Shown here piece by piece: positions 17,980-26,574 of a stretch of 64,000 nucleotides of DNA; the stretch's first letter is position 1; each line of letters opens with the position of its first letter. A program made the position numbers and the translations under genes. A model generated the notes under the pieces. The model was not told where the DNA came from and searched no databases. It saw only the letters and a program-made list of their open reading frames with translations. The DNA is from an uncultured Pseudovibrio sp. GTDB lineage: Bacteria; Pseudomonadota; Alphaproteobacteria; Rhizobiales; Stappiaceae. The stretch spans positions 1 through 64,000 of the forward strand of contig CANMBS010000024.1 of the NCBI GenBank assembly GCA_947496145.1, in the 5' to 3' direction.

Positions 17980-18318
17980 ATGCGTGATGACATACTAGAG
18001 AGCTTAGAAGAACAAGCTAAACTACATGAGCGTAAAGCAAAACGACTTAGGAAGAACATGCGAAATAGGCGAAATTTTTTAGAAAGAAACCGCGAATTCA
18101 ATGAACTTATCAACAGGCTTAAGGTGGATGTTGACCCCTATGCTTATGCTAAGAAGCATAATCTGAACCCGGAAACCGTGCTTGCAAAGCGGCATAAGGT
18201 CGAAAACCTGTTCGCTAAGCTCAAAGACTGGCGACGGATCACGATGCGCTATGACCGTTGCCCCAACTTATTCAAATCAGCAATTTACATCGCTGCAACT
18301 GTGATATTCTGGATATGA
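17980..18318 (+). pseudogene. Chimeric frame: unknown N-terminus fused to an IS5-family transposase end
   Basis: A 112-residue frame. Residues from about 68 (AKRHKVENLFAKLKDWRR, then RYDRCPNLF and AIYIAATVIFW) are the C-terminal end of an IS5/IS427-type transposase. Residues 1-65 are a very basic, charged helix (MRDDILESLEEQAKLHERKAKRL in parts) with a DVDPYAYAKKHNLNPETV tail and match nothing I know. The transposase catalytic core is missing. Either an IS end has joined a resident gene, or the frame is accidental. The ribosome site is weak (AGAAG). Confidence 0.55.
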
Positions 18319-18365
18319 GTCCTGAGCTTAGCATAGGCGCCTGAGTGACGTTGTAATAGAACGCC

Positions 18366-18526
18366 ATGGAAGGCTGGACGCCGGAACAGATTGCTTGTCG
18401 TATGCGCTATGAGGACGCGTCCCTGCGAGTTTGTCAGGAAACCATTTATTGATACATTTACTCCAAAGAAGAATATGTCGGGAGCTGAGGTGGTATCTGC
18501 CTACACATCGTAAGGCCGGACAGATG
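18366..18526 (+). pseudogene. IS30-family transposase relic
   Basis: The frame from 18366 reads MEGWTPEQIACRMRYEDAS, LRVCQETIY, a stop codon, then YIYSKEEY; a frameshift leads to ELRWYLPTHRKAGQ. This matches the IS30 block WSPEQIAGRL...VSHETIYR.IY...L...LPRRRK. The stop and frameshift make it a dead fragment. It lies directly behind the IS5 relic. Confidence 0.75.
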
Positions 18527-18593
18527 ATTGCGAGCCTCAGAAAATATTCGCAATGTCGGGGATGCTCATAGATGAAAATGCCATTATAGTACT

Positions 18594-19424
18594 TTAAAAT
18601 ACTGAAGTTAGACTAAGAGAGCTTAAATATTGTCGCAGGTGCATGGCTACCTTATGTTCGCAGCCTATAACTGATGAGAGTTTGCAATGTTTCGGGGCGC
18701 TTTGCATGACAGAAGCTATATCGTCATACCCGTGTAATCCATTGCTGGCAAACAATGGAACGACAATTGCGTTTTCGCCTAATGTCGGAGCAACCCTTTC
18801 AAAATACGGAGCTTCGGAAAGAAATGCACAGGACAGCTGCGTGTAGCCAAAGCGCTGTTCCAGCTTTCTTTTGAGCTGAAGGGTGCACAGTCGGGATTCG
18901 GAGTTATTGGTTGAACCATGAGCGACCAGAAGGACCTGCCTTTCAAGTTCCGGCTTAGCAGGACGGTCACCTGTTTTGGCTGGAGTGATCGCTATTTGAA
19001 TGCTTTCGGAAACCAGGTCAGGTAGGAAAGGCAATACACCAAGTGGCGGAAACAGTTTGATGTATTGCCCATCGCGATTCAAATTCTGCCATTCACCTTC
19101 TTTCTGTTGTTTCAGGTCAGGGTCCAAACCCAACTTGCGGGGTAGGACGGTTTTACAGAAATAGCCGTTGCTTAGGAGGAGCGGAAGCACCACGACCCGG
19201 TCGTGTGGGAGGCTTTCGACTACTTCCCGTAGTGGCGGAGTTCCTTTCATCACCCCACTCACCACATCCAGTTCGGGCAGTAAGGGCACCAGAGCATTTT
19301 TCAGGCGCACGTGGCCTGGTGTATTGTCGGCGCCCTTGCCACCCAGATCTCCATGAGCAGCAAGAACAAGTGCCAGATCGCTAGTGGCTTGTACCAGCGG
19401 AGAAGGTGATCTTGTTCCAGACAT
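18594..19424 (-). CDS. CbiX/SirB-like chelatase with two domains, heme d1 operon
   Basis: A 276-residue protein with two CbiX-type halves: LALVLAAHGDLGG near the N-terminus and QVLLVAHGSTNNSE in the second half, each with the metal-site His of sirohydrochlorin chelatases, followed by VVVLPLLLSNGYF and AIVVPLFASNGLHG. Such enzymes insert iron (or cobalt) into sirohydrochlorin; siroheme is the starting material for heme d1, so it probably supplies that step. It is the last gene of the nir operon and overlaps nirN by 44 bases. Its length matches the long CbiX form. Precise metal and substrate are inferred. Confidence 0.78.
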   Translation of the reverse strand: MSGTRSPSPLVQATSDLALVLAAHGDLGGKGADNTPGHVRLKNALVPLLPELDVVSGVMKGTPPLREVVESLPHDRVVVLPLLLSNGYFCKTVLPRKLGLDPDLKQQKEGEWQNLNRDGQYIKLFPPLGVLPFLPDLVSESIQIAITPAKTGDRPAKPELERQVLLVAHGSTNNSESRLCTLQLKRKLEQRFGYTQLSCAFLSEAPYFERVAPTLGENAIVVPLFASNGLHGYDDIASVMQSAPKHCKLSSVIGCEHKVAMHLRQYLSSLSLTSVF

Positions 19425-20982
19425 TATACTTTCCAGATGGCTTACTCATTGGAATGCGCTTCACTTCTTCAAGCGTTTTCGCATCGTAGACGATGATCAT
19501 GCCGTCATTCTCCCAGATAGAGAGAATGGCGTGGCTGCCATCACGGTCAAATTCAATATGAGCAGCGGTTTTACCCGGGATCGGTTTCAGCGTCTTTACG
19601 ATCTCTAGCGTCTCTTTATCGATCACGTACATCTGGTCCTTATTCGGACCAAAGAAGACATCCGCCCAAGCATACTTGGAGTTTTCGTGAGAGCGCATGA
19701 AGAAGCCCGGTCCCGCAGTGTCCAAGGTCTTCATGACCGACCAATTGGACATGTCGATCACAGAAATCTTGCTTTCACGCAGGTGCGGGGTCACCATCAC
19801 TGGCTTACCTTCCCACTCCCAGCTGATGCCGGATCCCAGATGCGGGAAGCCTGGCAGGTCGATCTTGGCGATGATTGTACCTTCGTCCATATCAACCACA
19901 ACACCACTCTTACCATCACGAGAAGAGCCCATCAGGTGTTTGTAGGACTGGTCGAAGAAGAAGTCGTCCATTGGCACATCAACCTGAATACGGCGCAGGG
20001 CGAACAGGCCTTCCGAAGTTGGTTTCGCACCATCCTTGCCATAGTTCTCAGCGTCAACGTAAGCATTGAACTCAGGCTCTGCGTTTGGACTGGTTGCCAC
20101 TTCCCAAACTTCAGGCACGTCCTTCATGGCTACAACAAAGCTGTCTCGCTCAGGTGCCTGATAAACTGCGGAAACGCGGGTAGTTTCGCCTCCTAAAGAC
20201 TCTGCATCAAAGATCTTTTCAACGGACAGGTCTTCAGCAGACAGCATTACCAAAGAGTGCGGCAGGTAGTTTGCCAGCGCGATGTGCTTGCCATCGCGGG
20301 AAAGCGCAATATTACGGGAGTTGATGCCGCCGCGCACTTCGCCGACCACCTTCAGTGCCCACATGTCATACTTGGTGATCCAGCCATCACGGGACATGAA
20401 GTACACGTAGTGTCCGTCCGGTGTGAATTTGGGACCGCCATGCAGTGCAAACTGGGTTTTGAAGCGGGTTAGCGGCTCAAAAGTATCGCCATCCATGACA
20501 GTGGCGTAGTGATCGCCGGTTTCCACCACCACAAACAGGTTAAGCGGATCAGACTCGTAGACTGGCTTTTCAACGGGCTTGTAGTCCTCATTGAAGGTCC
20601 GTGTCTCCATGATCTCTTTTTCACCCCAAACCGGCATTGCTCCGAGTGGGGTTTTGATCATGTTCACCAGAGCCGCAATCTGCTGGTCGTTGAGCTGATC
20701 GCCAAATGCTGGCATCTGAGTGTGCACGCGTCCTTCTTTAATGGTCGAGGTCGCCGCACTCGCACGCAGGCGCTTCAGGCTTTCCGGCAGCAGCGCCGGG
20801 CCAATGCCGCCCAGACGATCGCCGCCGTGACACTCCGCGCATAACTCCTGATAAGTGTCTTTGGTGGCATCTGAAACCGGATAGAGTTCCAGTTTTTTAC
20901 CGCGCGCTTCAGCAGCACCTGCAAGCATGCAGGTTGCCAATAAAACACCGGCGAGTTTAGGCATAAACGTGTTTGGCTTCAT
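19381..20982 (-). CDS. nirN: Cytochrome cd1-like dihydro-heme d1 dehydrogenase
   Basis: A 533-residue periplasmic protein: signal peptide (cleaved near AEA, residue 26), a cytochrome c domain with CAECH (48-52) and the ligand-type Met in HTQMPAFGDQL, then an eight-bladed propeller for heme d1. The pattern GGDRLGGIGPALLPESLKRL and KTPLGAMPVWGEKEI matches NirN and not the nitrite reductase NirS, which has CAGCHG and a different c-domain. NirN oxidises dihydro-heme d1 in the last biosynthetic step. I start at 20982 (GGGGAG upstream), overlapping nirJ by 26 bases; the frame opens further up at 21051. Confidence 0.88.
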   Translation of the reverse strand: MKPNTFMPKLAGVLLATCMLAGAAEARGKKLELYPVSDATKDTYQELCAECHGGDRLGGIGPALLPESLKRLRASAATSTIKEGRVHTQMPAFGDQLNDQQIAALVNMIKTPLGAMPVWGEKEIMETRTFNEDYKPVEKPVYESDPLNLFVVVETGDHYATVMDGDTFEPLTRFKTQFALHGGPKFTPDGHYVYFMSRDGWITKYDMWALKVVGEVRGGINSRNIALSRDGKHIALANYLPHSLVMLSAEDLSVEKIFDAESLGGETTRVSAVYQAPERDSFVVAMKDVPEVWEVATSPNAEPEFNAYVDAENYGKDGAKPTSEGLFALRRIQVDVPMDDFFFDQSYKHLMGSSRDGKSGVVVDMDEGTIIAKIDLPGFPHLGSGISWEWEGKPVMVTPHLRESKISVIDMSNWSVMKTLDTAGPGFFMRSHENSKYAWADVFFGPNKDQMYVIDKETLEIVKTLKPIPGKTAAHIEFDRDGSHAILSIWENDGMIIVYDAKTLEEVKRIPMSKPSGKYNVWNKITFSAGTSH

Positions 20983-22171
20983 GACGAGCTCCCCGGAATG
21001 GTGTTGTTTCAACGCGTTGATGATTTGCATGCTCCAGGCCGATTTCCTCATCCGTCAGGTAACAGGATGGATCTTCTGCCCAAGGGTCTCCTGTCAACTG
21101 AAGCGCTCTGACGCGCGTGTTGCCGTTACAGATGTTGAAGTACTGGCAAGAACCACAGCGGCCTTTGATCTGACGCGGTGTCTGTTTCAAGCCTGCCATC
21201 ACAGGATCGGATACGTCCTGCCAGATCTCGGAGAACTTACGCTCTTTCACATTGCCGATGGTGTAGTGCCACCAGAAGCTGTCCGGATGCACTTTGCCGG
21301 TATTGTCAATATTGCCAATGTTCACGCCAGAGGCGTTGCCACCCCAGCGCTCCAGCATATCTTCCAGATAACCAGCTTTTTCTGGCATGTTTTCACGCGC
21401 CCACTGCAACAGGAAGATACCATCCGCATCGTTGTTGCCAGTCACGTATTCTTTAGAACTTCCAGCAAGCACATCTTCCCAAGCCTTCTCAATCAGGCGG
21501 GTCATGGCTTTACGGGTCACGTTCAGGTGCGCATCTTCACCTCGGTTCTTGTTACCGCGGCCTGCGTACACCAAGTGAGACAGGTAGATCTTGTCTACTT
21601 TCTCGCGAGCGCACAGATCCAGATAGTCATCCAGAATATCGGCGTTGTCTTCGGTCGGCGTAAAGCGCAGACCAACCTTTACGTTTTCCTCGCGCAGATA
21701 ACGCACGGCCTGCAAGGAAAGGTCAAATGCACCATCCATGCCGCGGAAGTCATCATGCACCTTCCCGATACCATCCAGTGAGATGCCAACGTAGTCGTAG
21801 CCGACCTCCCCAATCTTTCGCGCCATGTCCTTATCGATAAGCGTGCCGTTGGTGGACAGGGCGGTATAGAAGCCGAGCTGCTTGGCGTGGGCCGACAGCT
21901 CAAGCATATCCGGGCGCATCAACGGCTCACCACCTGAGAAGATGATAACCGGCACGCGGAAGCCTTTCAGGTCATCAATAACCTCATAGGCCTGCTCTGT
22001 TGAAAGCTCGCCGGGAAAATCGACGTCTCCTGAGGTTGTGTAACAGTGCTTGCACTTCAGATTACAGCGGCGGATCAGATTCCAGATGACAACCGGGCCA
22101 GCAGGTTTGCGCACGGGTGGGAGTGGATACGGATCAGCCAGTGCTCTGAGATAATGGGTTAGTCGAAACAC
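20957..22171 (-). CDS. nirJ: Heme d1 biosynthesis radical SAM protein
   Basis: A 404-residue radical SAM enzyme. CNLKCKHC (C36, C40, C43) binds the SAM-cleaving iron-sulfur cluster; FSGGEPLMRPD is the SAM-binding GGE motif; a second set of cysteines (GRCGSCQYFNIC...DPSCYL) forms the SPASM-like auxiliary site. In heme d1 synthesis NirJ removes the two propionates of didecarboxysiroheme. The gene starts with GTG one base after nirH and has GGGGAG upstream. Length and motifs are ordinary for NirJ. Confidence 0.95.
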   Translation of the reverse strand: MFRLTHYLRALADPYPLPPVRKPAGPVVIWNLIRRCNLKCKHCYTTSGDVDFPGELSTEQAYEVIDDLKGFRVPVIIFSGGEPLMRPDMLELSAHAKQLGFYTALSTNGTLIDKDMARKIGEVGYDYVGISLDGIGKVHDDFRGMDGAFDLSLQAVRYLREENVKVGLRFTPTEDNADILDDYLDLCAREKVDKIYLSHLVYAGRGNKNRGEDAHLNVTRKAMTRLIEKAWEDVLAGSSKEYVTGNNDADGIFLLQWARENMPEKAGYLEDMLERWGGNASGVNIGNIDNTGKVHPDSFWWHYTIGNVKERKFSEIWQDVSDPVMAGLKQTPRQIKGRCGSCQYFNICNGNTRVRALQLTGDPWAEDPSCYLTDEEIGLEHANHQRVETTPFRGARHEAKHVYA

Positions 22172-22172
22172 G

Positions 22173-22682
22173 TTAGCTCTCCCCTCTTCGGCGCAGTCTA
22201 AGTCCTGTTTTTTTCAGAGTTTTTGTCGAAAACAGGACATCATGTCCCTTGCATGATGAACCCACGAGAGCTTTGATTTCCTTGACTAAAGTCAGGCACT
22301 CTTCACGCGTTTTCCCGTGCACCATGGCAAAGACGTTGTAAGGCCATGTTGGCATCCATCTGGGGCGCTGATAGCAGTGAGAAACGAAGTCCAGCGCGCC
22401 CATCATGCGGCCAACACGCTCAACATCTTCATCAACGATGTTCCAGACGGACATGCCGTTGGCTCGCATGCCGAGAGCGCGGTGATTTGGCACAGCTGCG
22501 ATACGACGAATTGCACCGCTTTCTTTCATGGATGCAACCCGTTCCAGCACCAGCTCTTCACTCACGCCAAGCTGGTTTGCAATCTGGGCATAAGGTTCAG
22601 AGATCAACGGTAACCCTTCTTGCAATGCTGCAACCAGAGCACGATCAAACTCAGAAAATTCTTTAAGATTATGCGTGCTCAT
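22173..22682 (-). CDS. nirH: Siroheme decarboxylase subunit
   Basis: A 169-residue AsnC/Lrp-like protein with an N-terminal winged helix (DRALVAALQEGLPLISEPYA, GVSEELVLERV) and a C-terminal half with HCYQRPRWMPTWPYNVFAMVHG, the NirH/NirL-type active-site region with Tyr/Arg/His. NirD, G, H and L together decarboxylate siroheme to didecarboxysiroheme. Its ATG overlaps the nirG stop (ATGA). I assign NirH rather than NirL because an L-like part is already fused to NirD upstream; the distinction is a judgement. Confidence 0.82.
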   Translation of the reverse strand: MSTHNLKEFSEFDRALVAALQEGLPLISEPYAQIANQLGVSEELVLERVASMKESGAIRRIAAVPNHRALGMRANGMSVWNIVDEDVERVGRMMGALDFVSHCYQRPRWMPTWPYNVFAMVHGKTREECLTLVKEIKALVGSSCKGHDVLFSTKTLKKTGLRLRRRGES

Positions 22683-23167
22683 GCCGGGACCTTAAACTCA
22701 ATGAAAAACTCCCGTTCTTTCGGGAACAGCCGAACGGGAATGCCGGTCAGCTGTTCAATGCGTTTCCCGCAAATCTCAATTTCATCAGGGGTTTCCGTCG
22801 CCAGAACAAACCACATATTCAGCTCATGATCTCGGGCATAGTTGTGCGCAACTTCGCTCAGTGAGTTCACTTGTTCGGTAACCTGCTCGTAACGCTCTTC
22901 CGGCACAGCCATGGCGCACAGGCAGAACGCACCGCCCATTTGCGCAATATCGAACATGGGGCCAAAGCGGGTGAGAATACGCGCTTCAAGTAGCCATTGC
23001 AGGCGCTTCAGAAGCAACTCTTCCTCAATACTCAATTCTTCCGCTACGGCTGCGTATGGCTTGGAGACAATCGGGAGGCCATCCTGTAAGCGATTGATCA
23101 GCTTACGATCCAGATCGTCAAGATTCACACGAGCGGTTTCATTCAAGGCAGTTAAATCAGCACTCAT
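22679..23167 (-). CDS. nirG: Siroheme decarboxylase subunit
   Basis: A 162-residue protein with the AsnC-like helix-turn-helix (DRKLINRLQDGLPIVSKPYA) and RFGPMFDIAQMGGAFCLCAMAV plus HNYARDHELNMWFVLATET, the D/G-type half of the decarboxylase (HNY...E.NMWFV). I take the ATG at 23167, whose ATGA overlaps the stop of nirDL; the longer frame from 23218 lies inside nirDL. It is coupled on both sides by ATGA overlaps. Confidence 0.85.
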   Translation of the reverse strand: MSADLTALNETARVNLDDLDRKLINRLQDGLPIVSKPYAAVAEELSIEEELLLKRLQWLLEARILTRFGPMFDIAQMGGAFCLCAMAVPEERYEQVTEQVNSLSEVAHNYARDHELNMWFVLATETPDEIEICGKRIEQLTGIPVRLFPKEREFFIEFKVPA

Positions 23168-24162
23168 AGTTTTGCCCCAACAGAAGTAGAAAGGCGTGCA
23201 CCGCGCTGTTTGAAGCACTTCGTTGAAAACAAGACGTCTCTGCTCATCACATGATGTGTTGCCATACCTGCGAGTCTATTGATGGCAGTCATAGCTTCCT
23301 CACGATCATTGGCATGGGTCATGCAATAAAGATTGTAAGGCCAGATGGGCATCTCACGGTTTCGCTGGTAACATAAGCTTACCATCGGATCGGAGGCAAA
23401 CATTGCGCCGACTTCATCGATATGGCCGTCTCGCACATTCCACACGGACATAGCATTGGCGTTATAGCCAAGCGTACGGTGACGGACGATGACGCCAAAA
23501 CGTCGAATGATGCCGGCCTCTTTAAGAGTTTTTAGCCGTTCCAGAACGAAGTTTTCAGATTGACCCAGCTTGAGTGCAATACGTAAGAATGGTCGGTCAG
23601 AAAGTGGAATACCATCCGACAATTCTTCGAGCAGTTCATTGTCTCCGGGACTTAGAACAGAAAGATCCACCGGAACTATCACCGGAGTTTTCTTTTCTGT
23701 TCTCTGCTCGGTAAGCGAGAAGCCCAAGTCCAGATGAAAAGCTTTTTCTAATCGAAAAGTATGCACCAGTAAGTTAGTGGCTTGCTCAATACGAGCAAGC
23801 GTTGCTTCTAATGCAGAACGAGTCTTCTCGACGACTACAAACCAGATATTGAGTTCATTTTCGCGCAGGTAGTTATGATTGACCCCAGGTTCGTCATTAA
23901 TTATTTGCGCTGCGGTTTCGATGTAGTGGTCTGGCGCGGCTACAGCAGCCAGACAACTTGCACTTACAGCATTGGGGGCAAGAATAGCACCTATGCGAGT
24001 AATGACACGGGCTCCTTTCATCTGCTCGTAGCAGTTTATGACTTCTTGCGCATCAAGCCCTGTATCTCTGCCAATGATGTTGAAAGGCTTGGGGACCAGC
24101 GGGAAGTTGTGTTGCCACTGATCTACCAGTTTCATTTCAATGTCGCTTAGCTGCGCTTTCAT
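23164..24162 (-). CDS. nirDL: Siroheme decarboxylase, NirD-NirL fusion
   Basis: A 332-residue protein made of two AsnC-like decarboxylase units. Residues 1-150 are NirD-like (LVDQWQHNFPLVPKPFN, RIGAILAPNAV, HNYLRENELNIWFVV); residues from about 170 are NirL-like (LLEELSDGIPLSDRPFL, RRFGVIVRHRTLGYNANAMS, CYQRNREMPIWPYNLYCMTHA). The fused arrangement is known from Paracoccus and other denitrifiers. The start is the ATG at 24162 (GTGGAG upstream); a GTG at 24198 in the same frame has weaker support. It lies 53 bases after nirF. Confidence 0.9.
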   Translation of the reverse strand: MKAQLSDIEMKLVDQWQHNFPLVPKPFNIIGRDTGLDAQEVINCYEQMKGARVITRIGAILAPNAVSASCLAAVAAPDHYIETAAQIINDEPGVNHNYLRENELNIWFVVVEKTRSALEATLARIEQATNLLVHTFRLEKAFHLDLGFSLTEQRTEKKTPVIVPVDLSVLSPGDNELLEELSDGIPLSDRPFLRIALKLGQSENFVLERLKTLKEAGIIRRFGVIVRHRTLGYNANAMSVWNVRDGHIDEVGAMFASDPMVSLCYQRNREMPIWPYNLYCMTHANDREEAMTAINRLAGMATHHVMSRDVLFSTKCFKQRGARLSTSVGAKL

Positions 24163-24215
24163 CGAATAAACTCCACGACCTTCAAGCTTGCCACTCACTA
24201 CTAGAACTGTGTGTG

Positions 24216-25397
24216 TTAAAGCCCCAACTGATGTGCACGCGAAGTGAAGAAGATGCCGCTCGGTTTTTCTGCTGGCAAAACTTTTTTCAATGCGAAATCC
24301 GCTGTGTCGTAAACGTGGATTTCGTTTTTATCGCGAACGGACATCCAGACCTCATTTCCGCGCGGAGTGAACTCCATATGCAGAACACCAGGTCCCGGCT
24401 CAAGTGTCTTGATGATTTTTCGCTCCAGAATATCGATCACCTGAATGGTGTCGTTATGAGGAGGAGCAAAGTTCACCCAGATCTGACGACCATCAGGACG
24501 AGCCATGGCGAACACGGGCTGGCCATGCACGGCCACACGATCTACTTCGGTGAAGTTGCGCTCATCCATAAACAGCACTTCATGGCGACCAATTGCGGGC
24601 AATGCGAACATGCCGTTAGCTTTCGCCCAACCTTCAAGGTGAGGCATTTTGTAAACTGGCAGAGGCTCTTCACCTTTACCATAGCCGTCCATAATGCGTT
24701 CCGCTTTTAGCGGCTCTTTCCAGAGATCCACATGAGTTAGGCCATCTTCACCAAACAGACCAACAATGTAATGGCGACCATCCCCGGTGACCAGCGCATC
24801 ATATGGAAAGACGCCTATATCAGTCAGTTTGGTGATCTCAGGCTTTACGCCCGTGGAATAGTCGAGAATCCATGTCTGCTCACCATCCCAAAGAGAGAAG
24901 GCAAAGCGGCGGCCCGGCAGATCTACAAGACCGATGGTCTTGGACTGGTTGCCTTCTTCATCGTAAATCGCAGGCACTTCAGAGATAAGCTCCAGAGTTT
25001 CCGCATCAAACACGTTCACGCCACCCGGTTTGTAGTTAGCAACCGCGATCAGTTTGCCATCATCGGAGATAGCCCCACCAATGGAATTACCAGCCTGCAT
25101 AACCCGGCCTGCGAGCTTACCCGTGAGCATATCCACCTTGGACAGGCCGCCATCGCGCCCAAACACATAGGCATAACGCTCATCGCGGGAATACACGACA
25201 GAAGCGTGTGAGAGGTTTCCCAGCCCTTTCACCTGCGCCAGTACAGTGCGGTCGGTGCTTTCTACAATCAGTGCTGTTCCTGTGGCTCGTTCGATGATCA
25301 GACCCAGATCACCGGTGGCGCGCAGACCGTCAGAACTGGCTGCAGAAGCAAATAAAAGACCTGCACCTAAAGCAGCGGCAGCAAATAACGTCTTCAC
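24216..25397 (-). CDS. nirF: Heme d1 biosynthesis protein NirF
   Basis: A 393-residue eight-bladed propeller protein related to the d1 domain of NirS/NirN but without the cytochrome c part. It has a signal peptide (AALGAGLLFASAASS), so it acts in the periplasm. Blocks such as YVFGRDGGLSKVDMLTGKL, GGAISDDGKLIAVANYKPGG and HMEFTPRGNEVWMSVRD are NirF-like. NirF binds (dihydro)heme d1 and passes it toward NirN. A GTG start overlaps the nirC stop (GTGA), with AGGAG seven bases upstream. Confidence 0.93.
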   Translation of the reverse strand: MKTLFAAAALGAGLLFASAASSDGLRATGDLGLIIERATGTALIVESTDRTVLAQVKGLGNLSHASVVYSRDERYAYVFGRDGGLSKVDMLTGKLAGRVMQAGNSIGGAISDDGKLIAVANYKPGGVNVFDAETLELISEVPAIYDEEGNQSKTIGLVDLPGRRFAFSLWDGEQTWILDYSTGVKPEITKLTDIGVFPYDALVTGDGRHYIVGLFGEDGLTHVDLWKEPLKAERIMDGYGKGEEPLPVYKMPHLEGWAKANGMFALPAIGRHEVLFMDERNFTEVDRVAVHGQPVFAMARPDGRQIWVNFAPPHNDTIQVIDILERKIIKTLEPGPGVLHMEFTPRGNEVWMSVRDKNEIHVYDTADFALKKVLPAEKPSGIFFTSRAHQLGL

Positions 25398-25765
25398 TTG
25401 AATGCTCCTGTTTTCAGACCTTCGGCAATGAAGGCTGCTTCAGTTTCAGTAAGGAAGCCGCGCCAAGGAGGCATTGCCGTTCCCGGCAATCCGCCAAGGA
25501 TCACTTCCTGAATGATGTCAGCGTCCATATGTTCCAGATTTTCCGGAAGAATTGGCCCGCCCAGACCGCCTTCGAGTGTCAGACCGTGGCAGGACCCACA
25601 GTCCTGCTGCACAAAGTCTGTCAACTTTTCACGATCCATAATCTTGAGAGCCTCTTCATCGGCGAGAGCTTCAACTGGCACTCCAGTCAGCAACAGAAAC
25701 GCCAGCAACCCGGCCTTCAGAAAAGAATGTAGCGGGTTTAGCGCTGCCTGTTCCATCCTAGCCAT
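25394..25765 (-). CDS. nirC: Periplasmic cytochrome c of the heme d1 operon
   Basis: A 123-residue small monoheme cytochrome c. An N-terminal hydrophobic segment (AGLLAFLLLTGVPVEALA) is a signal peptide; CGSCH (56-60) binds heme; PGTAMPPWRGFLTETE provides the distal Met region. NirC acts as electron carrier in maturation of cytochrome cd1. The ATG at 25765 has GGAGGT seven bases upstream and overlaps the end of nirE by eight bases; a longer frame to 25795 lacks support. Confidence 0.88.
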   Translation of the reverse strand: MARMEQAALNPLHSFLKAGLLAFLLLTGVPVEALADEEALKIMDREKLTDFVQQDCGSCHGLTLEGGLGGPILPENLEHMDADIIQEVILGGLPGTAMPPWRGFLTETEAAFIAEGLKTGAFK

Positions 25766-26564
25766 TAATGACCTCCAGATGAGGCCTTTTCTCACTCCAG
25801 CTTTCTTCGCTGCCGATACATTCGGGCAGTTCCAGAGCTTCTTTCAAGCCCACGACATCACCGATCATAAATAGGGTTGGTGCTGGCAGTCTGGCTGCTT
25901 TGGCCAGATCTCCAATTGAGGAAAGTGTACCAAACACTTTCCGCTCTTCAGACGTGGTGCCTTTTGAGATTGCAACGGCTGGCATATTCGCTGGCATACC
26001 GTGTTCTATAAGCTTGCCTGAAATCTGCTCAATCGCAGAAAGTCCCATGTAAACTACAAGTGTGGTGTTAGGGTCCGCAAGGCTGGCCCAATCCAGATCG
26101 AGGGGAATATCTTTCTGGCAATGCCCCGTTACATATCGCAGCCCAGTTGCTAAGCCGCGATGAGTGAGTGGCAGATTGAGGCTTGAGGCACAGCCTTGCG
26201 CAGCTGTAATGCCGGGCACAACTTCGTAGTCTATACCAGCAATAACCAGTTCAGCAGCTTCTTCACTGCCACGACCAAAAATAAACGGATCTCCGCCTTT
26301 AAGGCGCACAACGCGCTTACCTTCTCTGGCTAGATCAACGAGCAACTGGTTGATTTCTTCTTGAGGGATGGGATGGCTGCGAGGTTTCTTGCCTACTGGA
26401 TAAAGAGCTGTTTTGGGAGGAACCAAATCCATGATTTCTTGAGAGACAAGACGGTCATAAACCACGATCTCTGCATTCTGAATACGTTTCAGAGCTTTTA
26501 CAGTAAGCAGCTCCGGATCACCGGGTCCCGCGCCAATTAAACTGACTTTACCAATGCTCCTCAT
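25758..26564 (-). CDS. nirE: Uroporphyrinogen-III C-methyltransferase of heme d1 synthesis
   Basis: A 268-residue SAM-dependent methyltransferase that makes precorrin-2, the committed precursor of siroheme and heme d1. GAGPGDPELLTVKAL, VVRLKGGDPFIFGRGSEE, PGITAAQG, LPLTHRGLA and TLVVYMGL are the SUMT/CobA signatures. A housekeeping cysG/cobA is also possible, but the place in the nir operon argues for NirE. AAGGA just before the ATG overlaps the TAA of the small upstream frame. Confidence 0.93.
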   Translation of the reverse strand: MRSIGKVSLIGAGPGDPELLTVKALKRIQNAEIVVYDRLVSQEIMDLVPPKTALYPVGKKPRSHPIPQEEINQLLVDLAREGKRVVRLKGGDPFIFGRGSEEAAELVIAGIDYEVVPGITAAQGCASSLNLPLTHRGLATGLRYVTGHCQKDIPLDLDWASLADPNTTLVVYMGLSAIEQISGKLIEHGMPANMPAVAISKGTTSEERKVFGTLSSIGDLAKAARLPAPTLFMIGDVVGLKEALELPECIGSEESWSEKRPHLEVING

Positions 26565-26574
26565 AACTCATTCC

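Noticed and set aside
19381-20982. Calling this gene nirS (cytochrome cd1 nitrite reductase)
   Set aside because: The c-domain pattern (RLGGIGPALLPESL, TQMPAFGDQL) is that of NirN, and it sits at the end of the operon after nirJ.
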